Shown: one piece after another, positions 1-5,281 of the stretch
Numbering within the stretch: position 1 is the first letter of the stretch
Layout of the letters: each line of letters opens with the position of its first letter
Source: Armatimonadota bacterium
GTDB lineage: Bacteria; Armatimonadota; Zipacnadia; Zipacnadales; VGFC01
Assembly: GCA_016869015.1 (NCBI GenBank)
Contig: VGFB01000205.1
Location: forward strand, 1 to 6,979
Length of the DNA: 6,979 nt
Direction: 5' to 3'
Made by a program: the position numbers and the translations under genes
The notes under the pieces: generated by a model
What the model was told of the DNA's origin: nothing
Database searches by the model: none
What the model saw: the letters and a program-made list of their open reading frames with translations, nothing else

Positions 1-344
1 CCGGAGAACCGCGCCGCCTCCGCCCATCCGCGCAGGTACTCGTCGTCCTTGACGGGGCCGAGGCCCTCGTTTGGCTCCCAGGCGATGTGCGCCGCCGCGT
101 TCCGGGCGCGCAGCTCGGCAACCCACTCGAACGGGAAGGGCTCGCCGTAACCGACGTAGCGGAAGTAGGACGCGTGCTTGCGGCCCACGAGGGCCTCGAA
201 CTTGTCGATGTCCCCGCGGCAATTGCTGTCCAGGTCCACATACGCGCCAAGGTAACAGCCCTTGGCCGGCTCCCAGGGAGGGGGCCCGGCAGGCTGGCCG
301 AGCAAGGCGCTCAGTAGGGGCAGGTAGGCGAGGGAGGCAGTCAC
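1..344 (-). CDS. Secreted GH26-like glycoside hydrolase (beta-mannanase-like), N-terminal part, 3' end off the window
   Basis: This frame is open from a stop at 389-387 to the window edge and gives 114 residues of an incomplete protein. I chose the GTG at 344-342 because there is no in-frame ATG and it leads straight into a hydrophobic stretch (about residues 3-16, LAYLPLLSALLG) ending near QPAG. That looks like a Sec signal peptide, so export is likely. The mature part starts with a GAYVD strand (33-37) and continues with FEALVGRKHASYFRYVGYG and FPFEWV. It then has HIAWEPNEG (86-94), which resembles the early beta-strand 'hitWEP' motif of GH26 and related beta-mannanase-like TIM barrels. The catalytic acid/base and nucleophile glutamates of that family would lie beyond the window, so activity cannot be judged. 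The Shine-Dalgarno match is weak (GGGGA, close to the GTG). A strong promoter lies just upstream. Another TIM-barrel hydrolase family remains possible. Confidence 0.72.
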   Translation of the reverse strand, partial: MTASLAYLPLLSALLGQPAGPPPWEPAKGCYLGAYVDLDSNCRGDIDKFEALVGRKHASYFRYVGYGEPFPFEWVAELRARNAAAHIAWEPNEGLGPVKDDEYLRGWAEAARFS

Positions 345-385
345 GAGTCCCCACGCGCTCGGTGGCAGGGAGTAGCAGCGGCGTG

Positions 386-415
386 ATTATAGCGGAGCCC
401 CCAGCGCCCCGTCAA
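386..415 (-). promoter_or_regulatory. Near-consensus sigma70-type promoter for the GH26-like gene
   Basis: On the minus strand TTGACG (415-410) is followed by an 18-base spacer and a perfect TATAAT (391-386). The predicted transcription start is near 379, giving a leader of about 35 bases before the GTG at 344. An AT-rich hexamer this good is rare in such GC-rich sequence, and the position fits the gene exactly. It places the GH26-like gene in its own transcription unit rather than only downstream of the beta-helix gene. Confidence 0.7.
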
Positions 416-467
416 CGTGACTCGCGCCACGAAGTCGCGTCCGGCAAAGCGGAAGCGACGCCGGCGG

Positions 468-488
468 CGCCCTGCCGAGCTCAGGGCG
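468..488 (-). terminator. Weak hairpin overlapping the beta-helix stop codon, possible terminator
   Basis: A 6-bp stem CGCCCT/AGGGCG encloses a 9-base loop, and the TGA stop of the beta-helix gene (483-481) lies at the stem-loop junction. No T-run follows on the minus strand, so it is not a classical intrinsic terminator. Its only support is its place between the end of one gene and the promoter of the next. Confidence 0.25.
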
Positions 489-2103
489 TCTCCGCCTCGT
501 AGGCGCCGAGGTCCGGACGGACGCCGCGCCACGGGAGCGAGACCGGATCGCCCGCCGCAAAGGACACCGGGGTCTCCAGAGTCAGCCGTTGCGCCGCCTC
601 ATCGACGGCGGTCACCCGCACCAGCGCGTTGTCGCCGACACGAACCATGTCCCCCGGAATCCGCCCCCAGCCGTCGCAGAAGAACCGCGCCTCGAGGACG
701 GGAATCTGCGTGACATCTGTGCCTGCCTCCCGCGTGCGGGTCAGGAAGTCGCCCCGATCGATCGCGGCCGAGTCCGGCTCGAGCCGGAAGTCGCCGCTCT
801 CGGCATCCACAAAGCCGGGGCTCGCCTCCAGGTTGTCGTGGATCCAGGCCGGGAACTGGCCCTGCACCCACGCCAATGAGTGCCCCCAGCCCTCCTGCTC
901 GTAGAAGACCAGCGGGTCCTCCCCCGGCTGCTCGCCGGCGCCATCGGCATGGAGAACCAGGTTGTGGTGAAAGGCGTTACCGTTGGGGAACTCGACCCAC
1001 TTGTTGTCGGCAAAGGCGTGGTACGTCTCGAAGGCGAGATAGTAGTTCCCAGCCGGCCACCAGGGCTCGGCCGGGCCGGCGGTCCGGCAGCGGTAGAGGA
1101 TGTTGTTGAGGACGTGGTTCCCCGTCGCCTGGCACGCCTGGCGCTGGGTGACCATGAGCGCGGTGCGCCCGACGCGATACAGCACGTTGTGGTACACGGC
1201 GTTGTTGCGGCAGTGTTGGTCCATCCCCGAGAAACGGTACGCCGCCAGCAGCACGCCGTTGTGAGCGTAGGGCGTCGCCCCGGTCGCGAGCATCAGATTG
1301 CGTCGCACGATGTTGTCGTCGGCGGCCAGTTGCACCGGCGCCTTGGGGTACTCCATCTCCTCGCCCACGTAGAGGATGCGGTTGTCCTCCAGCAGGTTCC
1401 GGTAGCTGAGCCGCGAGACGTACAGCCCGCCGCCCCAGTGTTGCTCGATGAGGTTGGCGCGCACGATGTTGTGGTGCGAGCGCTCTTCGCCATACTCGAT
1501 GATGTCGCAGACCGCGTGCCCCGCGCGGACGAAGTGGTTCCCCTCGATGAGGTTGTGTTGGGACCCGGTCACGTAGACATGGTCGCCGTCTCCCCCGCCT
1601 TCGGGGCTGCCGGTGGTATCGAAGTCGCAGTCGCGTATGGTATGGTAGCCCCCGCCGCGCAGCAGGATCATCGTCCCCGTCTGCCGGCGGAACGTGCAGT
1701 CGCGGACCGTACAGTGCTGGGAGTGGTTCATGAACACCACGTTCCCGCAGGTCGTGTCCTCGAAGGTGAGCCCCTCCAGCACGTAGTGGTCGTGGTTCAG
1801 GTGGAACATCTGGCCCCAGTCGCCGCCGCCGGTGAGGACGGGCGTCTCGCCCGGGTAGGGCCTGACGGTAATGGGGTGCTCCGCCGTGCCGGCGGTGACC
1901 GTAAACAGCGCATCCTCCGTGTAGCGTCCCTCGCGCAGGAAGACGGTGTCCCCCGGTTGCACTATCCTCGCAGCCGTGCGGAAGTGCTGCCAGGGCGCCT
2001 CGAGAGAACCCGGGTTCGTGTCGCCGCCTCGGGCCGGATCGACGTAGTAGTCGGCGCACCGGGCCAGGCCCCCGGCCAGGAGTACGATCAGCGCTGCGGC
2101 CAT
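481..2103 (-). CDS. Secreted right-handed parallel beta-helix protein (DUF1565 / pectate-lyase-like fold)
   Basis: This is a 540-residue exported protein. Residues 1-17 form a hydrophobic Sec signal-like segment (MAAALIVLLAGGLARCA). Its n-region lacks positive charge, and LARC is not a proper lipobox because Arg sits before the Cys. Residues about 18-62 carry the DUF1565-type opening YYVDPARGGDTNPGS...PW, then PGDTVFLREGRY. Residues about 100-340 hold repeated short coils rich in N, H and G (NLIEGNHF, NIVRANLIE, NLLEDNRIL, NIVRRNLML, HVLNNILY), the signature of parallel beta-helix rungs. The C-terminus has SAAIDRG (445-451) and, after an inserted beta-rich segment of about 80 residues, DLGAYE (531-536), as in many surface beta-helix proteins. 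Such proteins bind or cleave polysaccharides, but no lyase catalytic set can be assigned, so the substrate is unknown. GAGG 5 bases before the ATG supports the start. The GH26-like neighbour suggests a role with extracellular glycans. Confidence 0.85.
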   Translation of the reverse strand: MAAALIVLLAGGLARCADYYVDPARGGDTNPGSLEAPWQHFRTAARIVQPGDTVFLREGRYTEDALFTVTAGTAEHPITVRPYPGETPVLTGGGDWGQMFHLNHDHYVLEGLTFEDTTCGNVVFMNHSQHCTVRDCTFRRQTGTMILLRGGGYHTIRDCDFDTTGSPEGGGDGDHVYVTGSQHNLIEGNHFVRAGHAVCDIIEYGEERSHHNIVRANLIEQHWGGGLYVSRLSYRNLLEDNRILYVGEEMEYPKAPVQLAADDNIVRRNLMLATGATPYAHNGVLLAAYRFSGMDQHCRNNAVYHNVLYRVGRTALMVTQRQACQATGNHVLNNILYRCRTAGPAEPWWPAGNYYLAFETYHAFADNKWVEFPNGNAFHHNLVLHADGAGEQPGEDPLVFYEQEGWGHSLAWVQGQFPAWIHDNLEASPGFVDAESGDFRLEPDSAAIDRGDFLTRTREAGTDVTQIPVLEARFFCDGWGRIPGDMVRVGDNALVRVTAVDEAAQRLTLETPVSFAAGDPVSLPWRGVRPDLGAYEAETP

Positions 2104-2135
2104 GTCGCCTCAGGCCTCCCCATGTGCGGACTGCG

Positions 2136-2157
2136 CCGCGAAGGCGCGCCCTCGCGG
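2136..2157. repeat. GC-rich imperfect palindrome upstream of the beta-helix gene
   Basis: CCGCGA (2136-2141) pairs with TCGCGG (2152-2157). Inside, after one mismatch, GG/CC closes over CGCG. It lies 33 bp upstream of the beta-helix ATG and would form a hairpin in that gene's leader if transcription starts further right. An operator or leader structure is possible, but chance is also plausible at this GC content. Confidence 0.3.
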
Positions 2158-2253
2158 TTCGCCTCCGCTACAGACTCGACCTCGCAGCCGACCAGCGCCC
2201 GTCGCCGGTAGCGCGCCCATCGGGTGCGTCTCGAGCTCGGAGGAATCCGCGTG

Positions 2254-2282
2254 TTGCGCGATACACACGATCCGGGTATACT
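2254..2282 (+). promoter_or_regulatory. Candidate vapBC promoter
   Basis: TATACT (2277-2282, 5 of 6 to the -10 consensus) is preceded after 17 bases by TTGCGC (2254-2259, a weak -35). The start would fall near 2289, about 30 bases before the vapB ATG at 2320. This position argues against the longer in-frame GTG start at 2224, which lies upstream of the -10. Confidence 0.5.
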
Positions 2283-2292
2283 CTACACATAC
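2276..2292. promoter_or_regulatory. Candidate VapB operator half-sites overlapping the -10
   Basis: GTAT (2276-2279) and ATAC (2289-2292) form inverted half-sites around the -10. GTATAC at 2276-2281 is itself a palindrome, and another ATAC lies at 2261-2264. VapB-type antitoxins usually repress their own promoter by binding inverted repeats that overlap it, so the location fits. The half-sites are only 4 bases, so this is tentative. Confidence 0.3.
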
Positions 2293-2319
2293 GGTTCGAC
2301 GACCGGGGAGGTGACCTGG

Positions 2320-2571
2320 ATGGCCGTGGCGACGAGAGTCCGCGAGAAGCGACCGGCGACCCGCACGAACGTGGTCCTGGACGACGAGTTGGTGCGAGAG
2401 GCGATGAAGCTGACCGGTATCACGACGAAGCGCACACTGCTCGACGAGGCGCTGCGCATGCTCATCCGCATCCGCAAGCAGGAGCGTATCCGGGAGCTGT
2501 TCGGGACCGTGGACTGGGACGGCGACCTCGATGCGATGCGAGAGGGGCGGTCCTTCGATGGTGATCGCTGA
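2320..2571 (+). CDS. vapB: VapB-type antitoxin (ribbon-helix-helix, VapB/DUF2191 family)
   Basis: This 83-residue protein should neutralise the VapC toxin encoded immediately downstream and repress the shared promoter. A ribbon-helix-helix DNA-binding segment spans about residues 14-49: a strand TRTNVVLD, a helix DELVREAMKLTG, then TTKRTLLDEALRMLI. The C-terminal tail (about 62-77), GTVDWDGDLDAMREGR, matches the tryptophan- and acid-rich tail by which this family blocks its toxin. I chose the ATG at 2320 because GGAGGTG (2307-2313) sits at ideal distance and the -10 box lies just upstream. A longer frame from GTG 2224 would add about 32 unconserved residues. The stop overlaps the start of vapC by 14 bases, so translation of the pair is probably coupled, which favours excess antitoxin. 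The assignment is firm at family level. Confidence 0.88.
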   Translation: MAVATRVREKRPATRTNVVLDDELVREAMKLTGITTKRTLLDEALRMLIRIRKQERIRELFGTVDWDGDLDAMREGRSFDGDR

Positions 2572-2950
2572 CTCCTCCGTCTGGGTCGACGCCTTCCGTG
2601 ACCGGAACACGCCCCAAGCGCAGGCGCTGTGGGACATCCTGGCGGAGGAGCGGGTCGGGGTATGCGACCTCGTGCTCTGCGAGGTGCTGCAAGGGGCTCG
2701 CAGTGAGAGCGAGTTCCGGCACATCCGCCAGACCCTCCTGGCTCTCGATGTGTTCGAGGTGGCAGATGTCCCGACGGCGATCTCCGCCGCGCAGAACTAC
2801 CGCCTGCTGCGGACGAAGGGCGTGACGATCCGCAGAACCGTGGACTGCCTCATCGCGACGTTCTGCATTCGGGAAGGGCACACGCTCTTGCACAGCGACC
2901 GGGACTTCGATCCCTTTGAGGAGCACCTGGGGTTGCGCGTGCTCCACTGA
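2558..2950 (+). CDS. vapC: VapC-type PIN-domain ribonuclease toxin
   Basis: This 130-residue single-domain PIN protein is of usual VapC length. Family members cut specific RNAs, often initiator tRNA or rRNA, with Mg2+ held by a cluster of acids. The expected acids are visible: Asp5 in IADSSVWVD, Glu42 in LCEVLQG, Asp96 in RRTVDCLIA and Asp114 in HSDRDFD (with Asp116 and Asp118 near it), so the nuclease looks intact. ATG 2558 was chosen because the conserved first strand VIADSS starts there and GAGAGGGG lies about 8 bases upstream. The in-frame ATG at 2531 would add nine unrelated residues from within vapB. The gene overlaps vapB by 14 bases. A URO-D-family gene starts 23 bases after its stop, so read-through into metabolic genes is likely. 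The RNA target cannot be predicted from sequence. Confidence 0.9.
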   Translation: MVIADSSVWVDAFRDRNTPQAQALWDILAEERVGVCDLVLCEVLQGARSESEFRHIRQTLLALDVFEVADVPTAISAAQNYRLLRTKGVTIRRTVDCLIATFCIREGHTLLHSDRDFDPFEEHLGLRVLH

Positions 2951-2973
2951 ACCACCCGCCGGGAGGGCAACTG

Positions 2974-3933
2974 ATGGCCGCTGACGACCGCATGCGCGCG
3001 ATGAGGTACGAGCATCCGGAGTACATCCCGGTGTCGGTGGGGCTGCTGCCGGCGGCGTGGGTGAAGTATCGGGAGGCGCTGGACGAGATCGTCCACCGTC
3101 ACCCGATCATCTTCGGCGAGCAGCCCGACCAGCGCGACTACGACGCGACGGTACAAGGCACCTACGCCGCGGGCGAGCACATCGACGTGTGGGGCTGCGT
3201 GTGGAGCAACATCAAGCACGGGGCCGAGTCGATCGTGACCGGACACCCCGTGCCGACGCGCGCGGACGTGCACAAGCTGAAGGCCCCGCCGGCGGGCTCG
3301 GGCATCAAGCACGGGTTCATGTGGCTGATCCTCAGCGACCTGCGCGGCTTTGAGGAGCTGATGATCGACTTCGCCGAGGAGCCGCCCGAGCTGCAGATGC
3401 TCCTCGATACCGTGCTGCAGTACAACCTGGGCGAGGTGCGGCGCCTCCTGGAGACCTACGAGAGCGAATTGATCTACTTCGGCGATGACCTCGGGATGCA
3501 ACACGCCCTGGCCCTCGGCGCCGAGCGCTGGCGGAAGCACCTGAAGCCCTGCTACATGCAGATCTATGGGCTGTGCAAGGCCGCCGGCAAGTCGGTCTAC
3601 ATGCACACCGACGGGCACATCGTCCCGATCATTGCCGACCTCATCGACTGCGGCGTGGACATCGTGAACCCGCAGATCCGCGCGAACGGCCTCGACAACC
3701 TTGTTCGCGAGTGCAAGGGCAAGGTCTGTGTATCCCTCGACCTCGACCGGCAGCTCTTCCCGTTCTGCTCGCCCGCCGACCTCGACGCGCACATCCGCGA
3801 AGCCGTCGAGCAGCTCGGCGCGCCCGAGGGCGGCCTCTGGCTCGGCGCCGAGTGCGGCCCCGACGTGCCGCTCGAGAACATCGAGGCCATCTGCCAGGCC
3901 CTGGAGAAGTACCGGGGGTACTACCGGAACTGA
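2974..3933 (+). CDS. Uroporphyrinogen decarboxylase-family (URO-D fold) protein, methyltransferase-like, not HemE
   Basis: This 319-residue protein has a cytosolic TIM-barrel URO-D fold. Family traits are GDDLGMQ (170-176), the strand VYMHTDGHI (208-216), then a helix, GVDIVNPQ (227-234), CKGKVCVSLDLD (247-258) and GAECGPDVPLENI (291-303). It lacks the arginine-rich N-terminal substrate motif of true HemE, so heme synthesis is unlikely. It resembles the MtaA/CmuA-type corrinoid methyltransferase branch found in many catabolic clusters. In that branch zinc is held by H-x-C and a distant Cys. Here the match is His211-x-Asp213 with Cys294 kept, so the metal site is altered and the reaction is uncertain. 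No corrinoid-protein gene is seen nearby. GGGAGGG (2961-2967) six bases before ATG 2974 fixes the start. It lies 23 bases after vapC and 14 bases before the M42 peptidase gene, which suggests a shared transcript. Confidence 0.82.
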   Translation: MAADDRMRAMRYEHPEYIPVSVGLLPAAWVKYREALDEIVHRHPIIFGEQPDQRDYDATVQGTYAAGEHIDVWGCVWSNIKHGAESIVTGHPVPTRADVHKLKAPPAGSGIKHGFMWLILSDLRGFEELMIDFAEEPPELQMLLDTVLQYNLGEVRRLLETYESELIYFGDDLGMQHALALGAERWRKHLKPCYMQIYGLCKAAGKSVYMHTDGHIVPIIADLIDCGVDIVNPQIRANGLDNLVRECKGKVCVSLDLDRQLFPFCSPADLDAHIREAVEQLGAPEGGLWLGAECGPDVPLENIEAICQALEKYRGYYRN

Positions 3934-3947
3934 GAGGACGCGCCGAT

Positions 3948-5042
3948 ATGCATGAGCAGTCCTTCGCCTTCCTGAAGCGCCTGATCGACACGCCGAGTCC
4001 GAGCGGGTATGAGGAGCCGGCCCAGGCGGTCGCCGCCGAGCGGCTGCGAGAGCTGGGGGCGGAGCTCTCGGTGGATGTGCACGGCAACCTGCTGGGTACG
4101 GTGAACCGCGGCGGCAGTCCGCGCATCCTGATCACGGGGCACGTCGATCAGATCGGGATGGTGGTCCGGCACATCGGCGATGACGGGCTGCTGCGGTTCG
4201 AGGTCGTGGGCGGGGTGAACCCGCACGCCTACTTCGCACATCGCGTGGATGTGCACACGAAGTCGGGCCCGGTGCGCGGCGTCGTGGCGCGGCAGTTGCC
4301 CTACTCGCAGGAGGGCGACGCGGCCGCCAAGGCGATGAAGCCGCACGAGCACTGGATCGACATCGGCGCGGTCGACGGCGCCGACGCCCGCAAGCGGGTG
4401 CGCATCGGCGATCCGGTCACCTGGGTCGCGCCGTTGGAGCGGCTGGGCAAGCAGCTGATCATGGGCGCCGGGATCGATGACAAGGTGTGTGTCTTCATCT
4501 GCCTCGAGGCCGTCGCGGCGCTGCTCGCCGACAAGAAGCGCTGCTCGGCGGAGATCACCGTCCTCTCGGCCGTGCAGGAGGAGGTCACGGGCGCAGGGGC
4601 GCAGGTCGCCGCGTACGCCTCCCAGCCCGACCTCGCCATCGCGCTGGATGTCTGGCCGTTTACCTCAGACGTGCCCGGGGGCGATGCGAACCGCTTCGGC
4701 GAGCTGAAGCTGGGCCAGGGGCCGATCATCTGCCGGGGGGCGAACTGCAGTCCGGCGGTCGTCGACCTGCTCTGCGCCGCTGCCGAGGGCGAGAAGCGCA
4801 AGCTCCCCTACCAGCTCTGCGCCTGGCCCGGCAGCACGCCTACCGACGCCGCGACCATCTTCCGCGGGCGCGAGGGCGTCCCCACCGGCCTCGTCGGCCT
4901 CCCGCAGCGCTACCTCCACACCCCCAGCGAAGCCGTCCACCTCGACGACATCGACCACTGCATTCGCCTTACCGCCGCCGCCATCCGCCGGCTGAAGCCC
5001 GACATGGACTTCACGCGGGGCCGGGCGATTCTGGGGATGTGA
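3948..5042 (+). CDS. M42-family metalloaminopeptidase (FrvX/CelM/TET-like)
   Basis: This 364-residue protein has the usual M42 length. The family comprises cytosolic dinuclear metal aminopeptidases, often large tetrahedral assemblies that trim peptides. Some members are named endoglucanase CelM, a label with weak support. All expected residues are present: His65 and Asp67 in GHVDQIG, bridging Asp177 in GAGIDDK, catalytic Glu211 and metal ligand Glu212 in QEEVTGAGA, Asp234 in ALDVWP, and His324 in RYLHTP. The PDZ-like/beta-barrel insert falls at about 75-165. One change is Gln68 where HMDEIG is common. The true start is ATG 3948. The frame stays open to 3573 over the end of the URO-D gene, but that stretch is arginine-rich shadow sequence, and GAGAGGA (3932-3938) sits 9 bases before this ATG. 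It follows the URO-D gene by 14 bases, so co-expression is likely. Substrate specificity is unknown. Confidence 0.9.
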   Translation: MHEQSFAFLKRLIDTPSPSGYEEPAQAVAAERLRELGAELSVDVHGNLLGTVNRGGSPRILITGHVDQIGMVVRHIGDDGLLRFEVVGGVNPHAYFAHRVDVHTKSGPVRGVVARQLPYSQEGDAAAKAMKPHEHWIDIGAVDGADARKRVRIGDPVTWVAPLERLGKQLIMGAGIDDKVCVFICLEAVAALLADKKRCSAEITVLSAVQEEVTGAGAQVAAYASQPDLAIALDVWPFTSDVPGGDANRFGELKLGQGPIICRGANCSPAVVDLLCAAAEGEKRKLPYQLCAWPGSTPTDAATIFRGREGVPTGLVGLPQRYLHTPSEAVHLDDIDHCIRLTAAAIRRLKPDMDFTRGRAILGM

Positions 5043-5051
5043 GCCCAACCT

Positions 5052-5066
5052 CGGGGACAGACCCCG
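5052..5066. repeat. Hairpin CGGGG/CCCCG just after the M42 gene
   Basis: A 5-bp stem with an ACAGA loop lies 9 bp after the M42 stop codon. Around it CCCAAC (5044-5049) can pair with GTTGGG (5084-5089), enclosing the hairpin. It could help end transcription, but no T-run follows. It is the first of several related GGGG...CCCC units in this gap. Confidence 0.5.
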
Positions 5067-5088
5067 GAACTCGGTGAGGCTGAGTTGG

Positions 5089-5109
5089 GGCGTCAGTCCC
5101 CCTGACGCC
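5089..5109. repeat. Perfect 8-bp hairpin, GGCGTCAG/CTGACGCC
   Basis: Arms at 5089-5096 and 5102-5109 are exact inverse complements around a TCCCC loop. A partial extra copy, GCGTCAG followed by CTCCCC, lies at 5112-5124. The strand carrying GGGG, then CAG, then CCCC is shared with the neighbouring units. Confidence 0.65.
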
Positions 5110-5133
5110 TCGCGTCAGCTCCCCCTGAACGGC

Positions 5134-5183
5134 GGGTACAGACACCGATCCCGCAAACGGCGGCGAGCTCGGTGTCAGTCCCC
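5134..5183. repeat. Long REP-like inverted repeat (15-base arms, 13 of 15 paired)
   Basis: The arms at 5134-5148 and 5169-5183 match in inverse orientation at 13 of 15 positions, including a perfect core GACACCGA/TCGGTGTC. A 20-base spacer separates them. Two inverted copies of a GGTGTCAGTCCCC-type motif about 20-40 bases apart is the layout of REP/BIME elements mobilised by REP-associated tyrosine transposases. No such transposase is in this window. Confidence 0.55.
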
Positions 5184-5202
5184 TCAGCAGGTGGGCGCGG
5201 CC

Positions 5203-5221
5203 CGGGGACCGAATTGCCCCG
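5203..5221. repeat. CGGGG/CCCCG hairpin near the candidate promoter of the oxidoreductase gene
   Basis: A 5-bp stem with a 9-base loop starts with the same GGGGAC string as the hairpin at 5052. Its right arm overlaps the candidate -35 at 5214-5219. Confidence 0.35.
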
Positions 5222-5242
5222 CCCGGTCAGTCGACCTATCCT
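5214..5242 (+). promoter_or_regulatory. Candidate promoter for the Gfo/Idh/MocA gene
   Basis: TTGCCC (5214-5219) and TATCCT (5237-5242) are separated by 17 bases, each matching 4 of 6 consensus positions. The expected start near 5249 falls in a small hairpin (GCGGGC/GCCCGC, 5243-5257, loop TTG) that would lie at the 5' end of the mRNA. A separate promoter is expected because 239 bp separate this gene from the M42 gene, but the match is modest. Confidence 0.35.
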
Positions 5243-5281
5243 GCGGGCTTGGCCCGCTGAAGAGGGAAGTGTCACGCGCTC

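Noticed and set aside
977..2059. Long minus-strand open frame (360 codons) inside the beta-helix gene in another frame
   Set aside because: It is arginine- and proline-rich shadow sequence typical of high-GC DNA, without its own ribosome binding site or motif.
880..2211. Long open frame on the plus strand (443 codons) opposite the beta-helix gene
   Set aside because: It mirrors the codon pattern of the beta-helix gene, has low-complexity valine- and arginine-rich sequence with no family motif, and the opposite strand has a complete recognisable protein with a signal peptide and ribosome binding site.
2224..2319. Longer VapB start at GTG 2224
   Set aside because: It lies upstream of the predicted -10 box, and the added residues do not resemble the family; ATG 2320 has an ideal Shine-Dalgarno.
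2110..2724. Minus-strand open frame of 204 codons across the vapB region
   Set aside because: It lies opposite the well-supported vapB and vapC genes, shows no family features and covers the vapBC promoter.
2974..3933. Annotation as heme-pathway HemE
   Set aside because: The N-terminal arginine motif that binds uroporphyrinogen is absent and the context has no heme genes.
3573..3947. N-terminal extension of the M42 peptidase by 125 residues
   Set aside because: The extension overlaps the URO-D gene in another frame and is arginine-rich shadow sequence; the ATG at 3948 has a ribosome binding site and matches the usual family start.
5043..5281. CRISPR array or riboswitch in the repeat-rich gap
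   Set aside because: The repeats are degenerate, inverted and irregularly spaced with no constant spacer length, and no known riboswitch core is recognisable.
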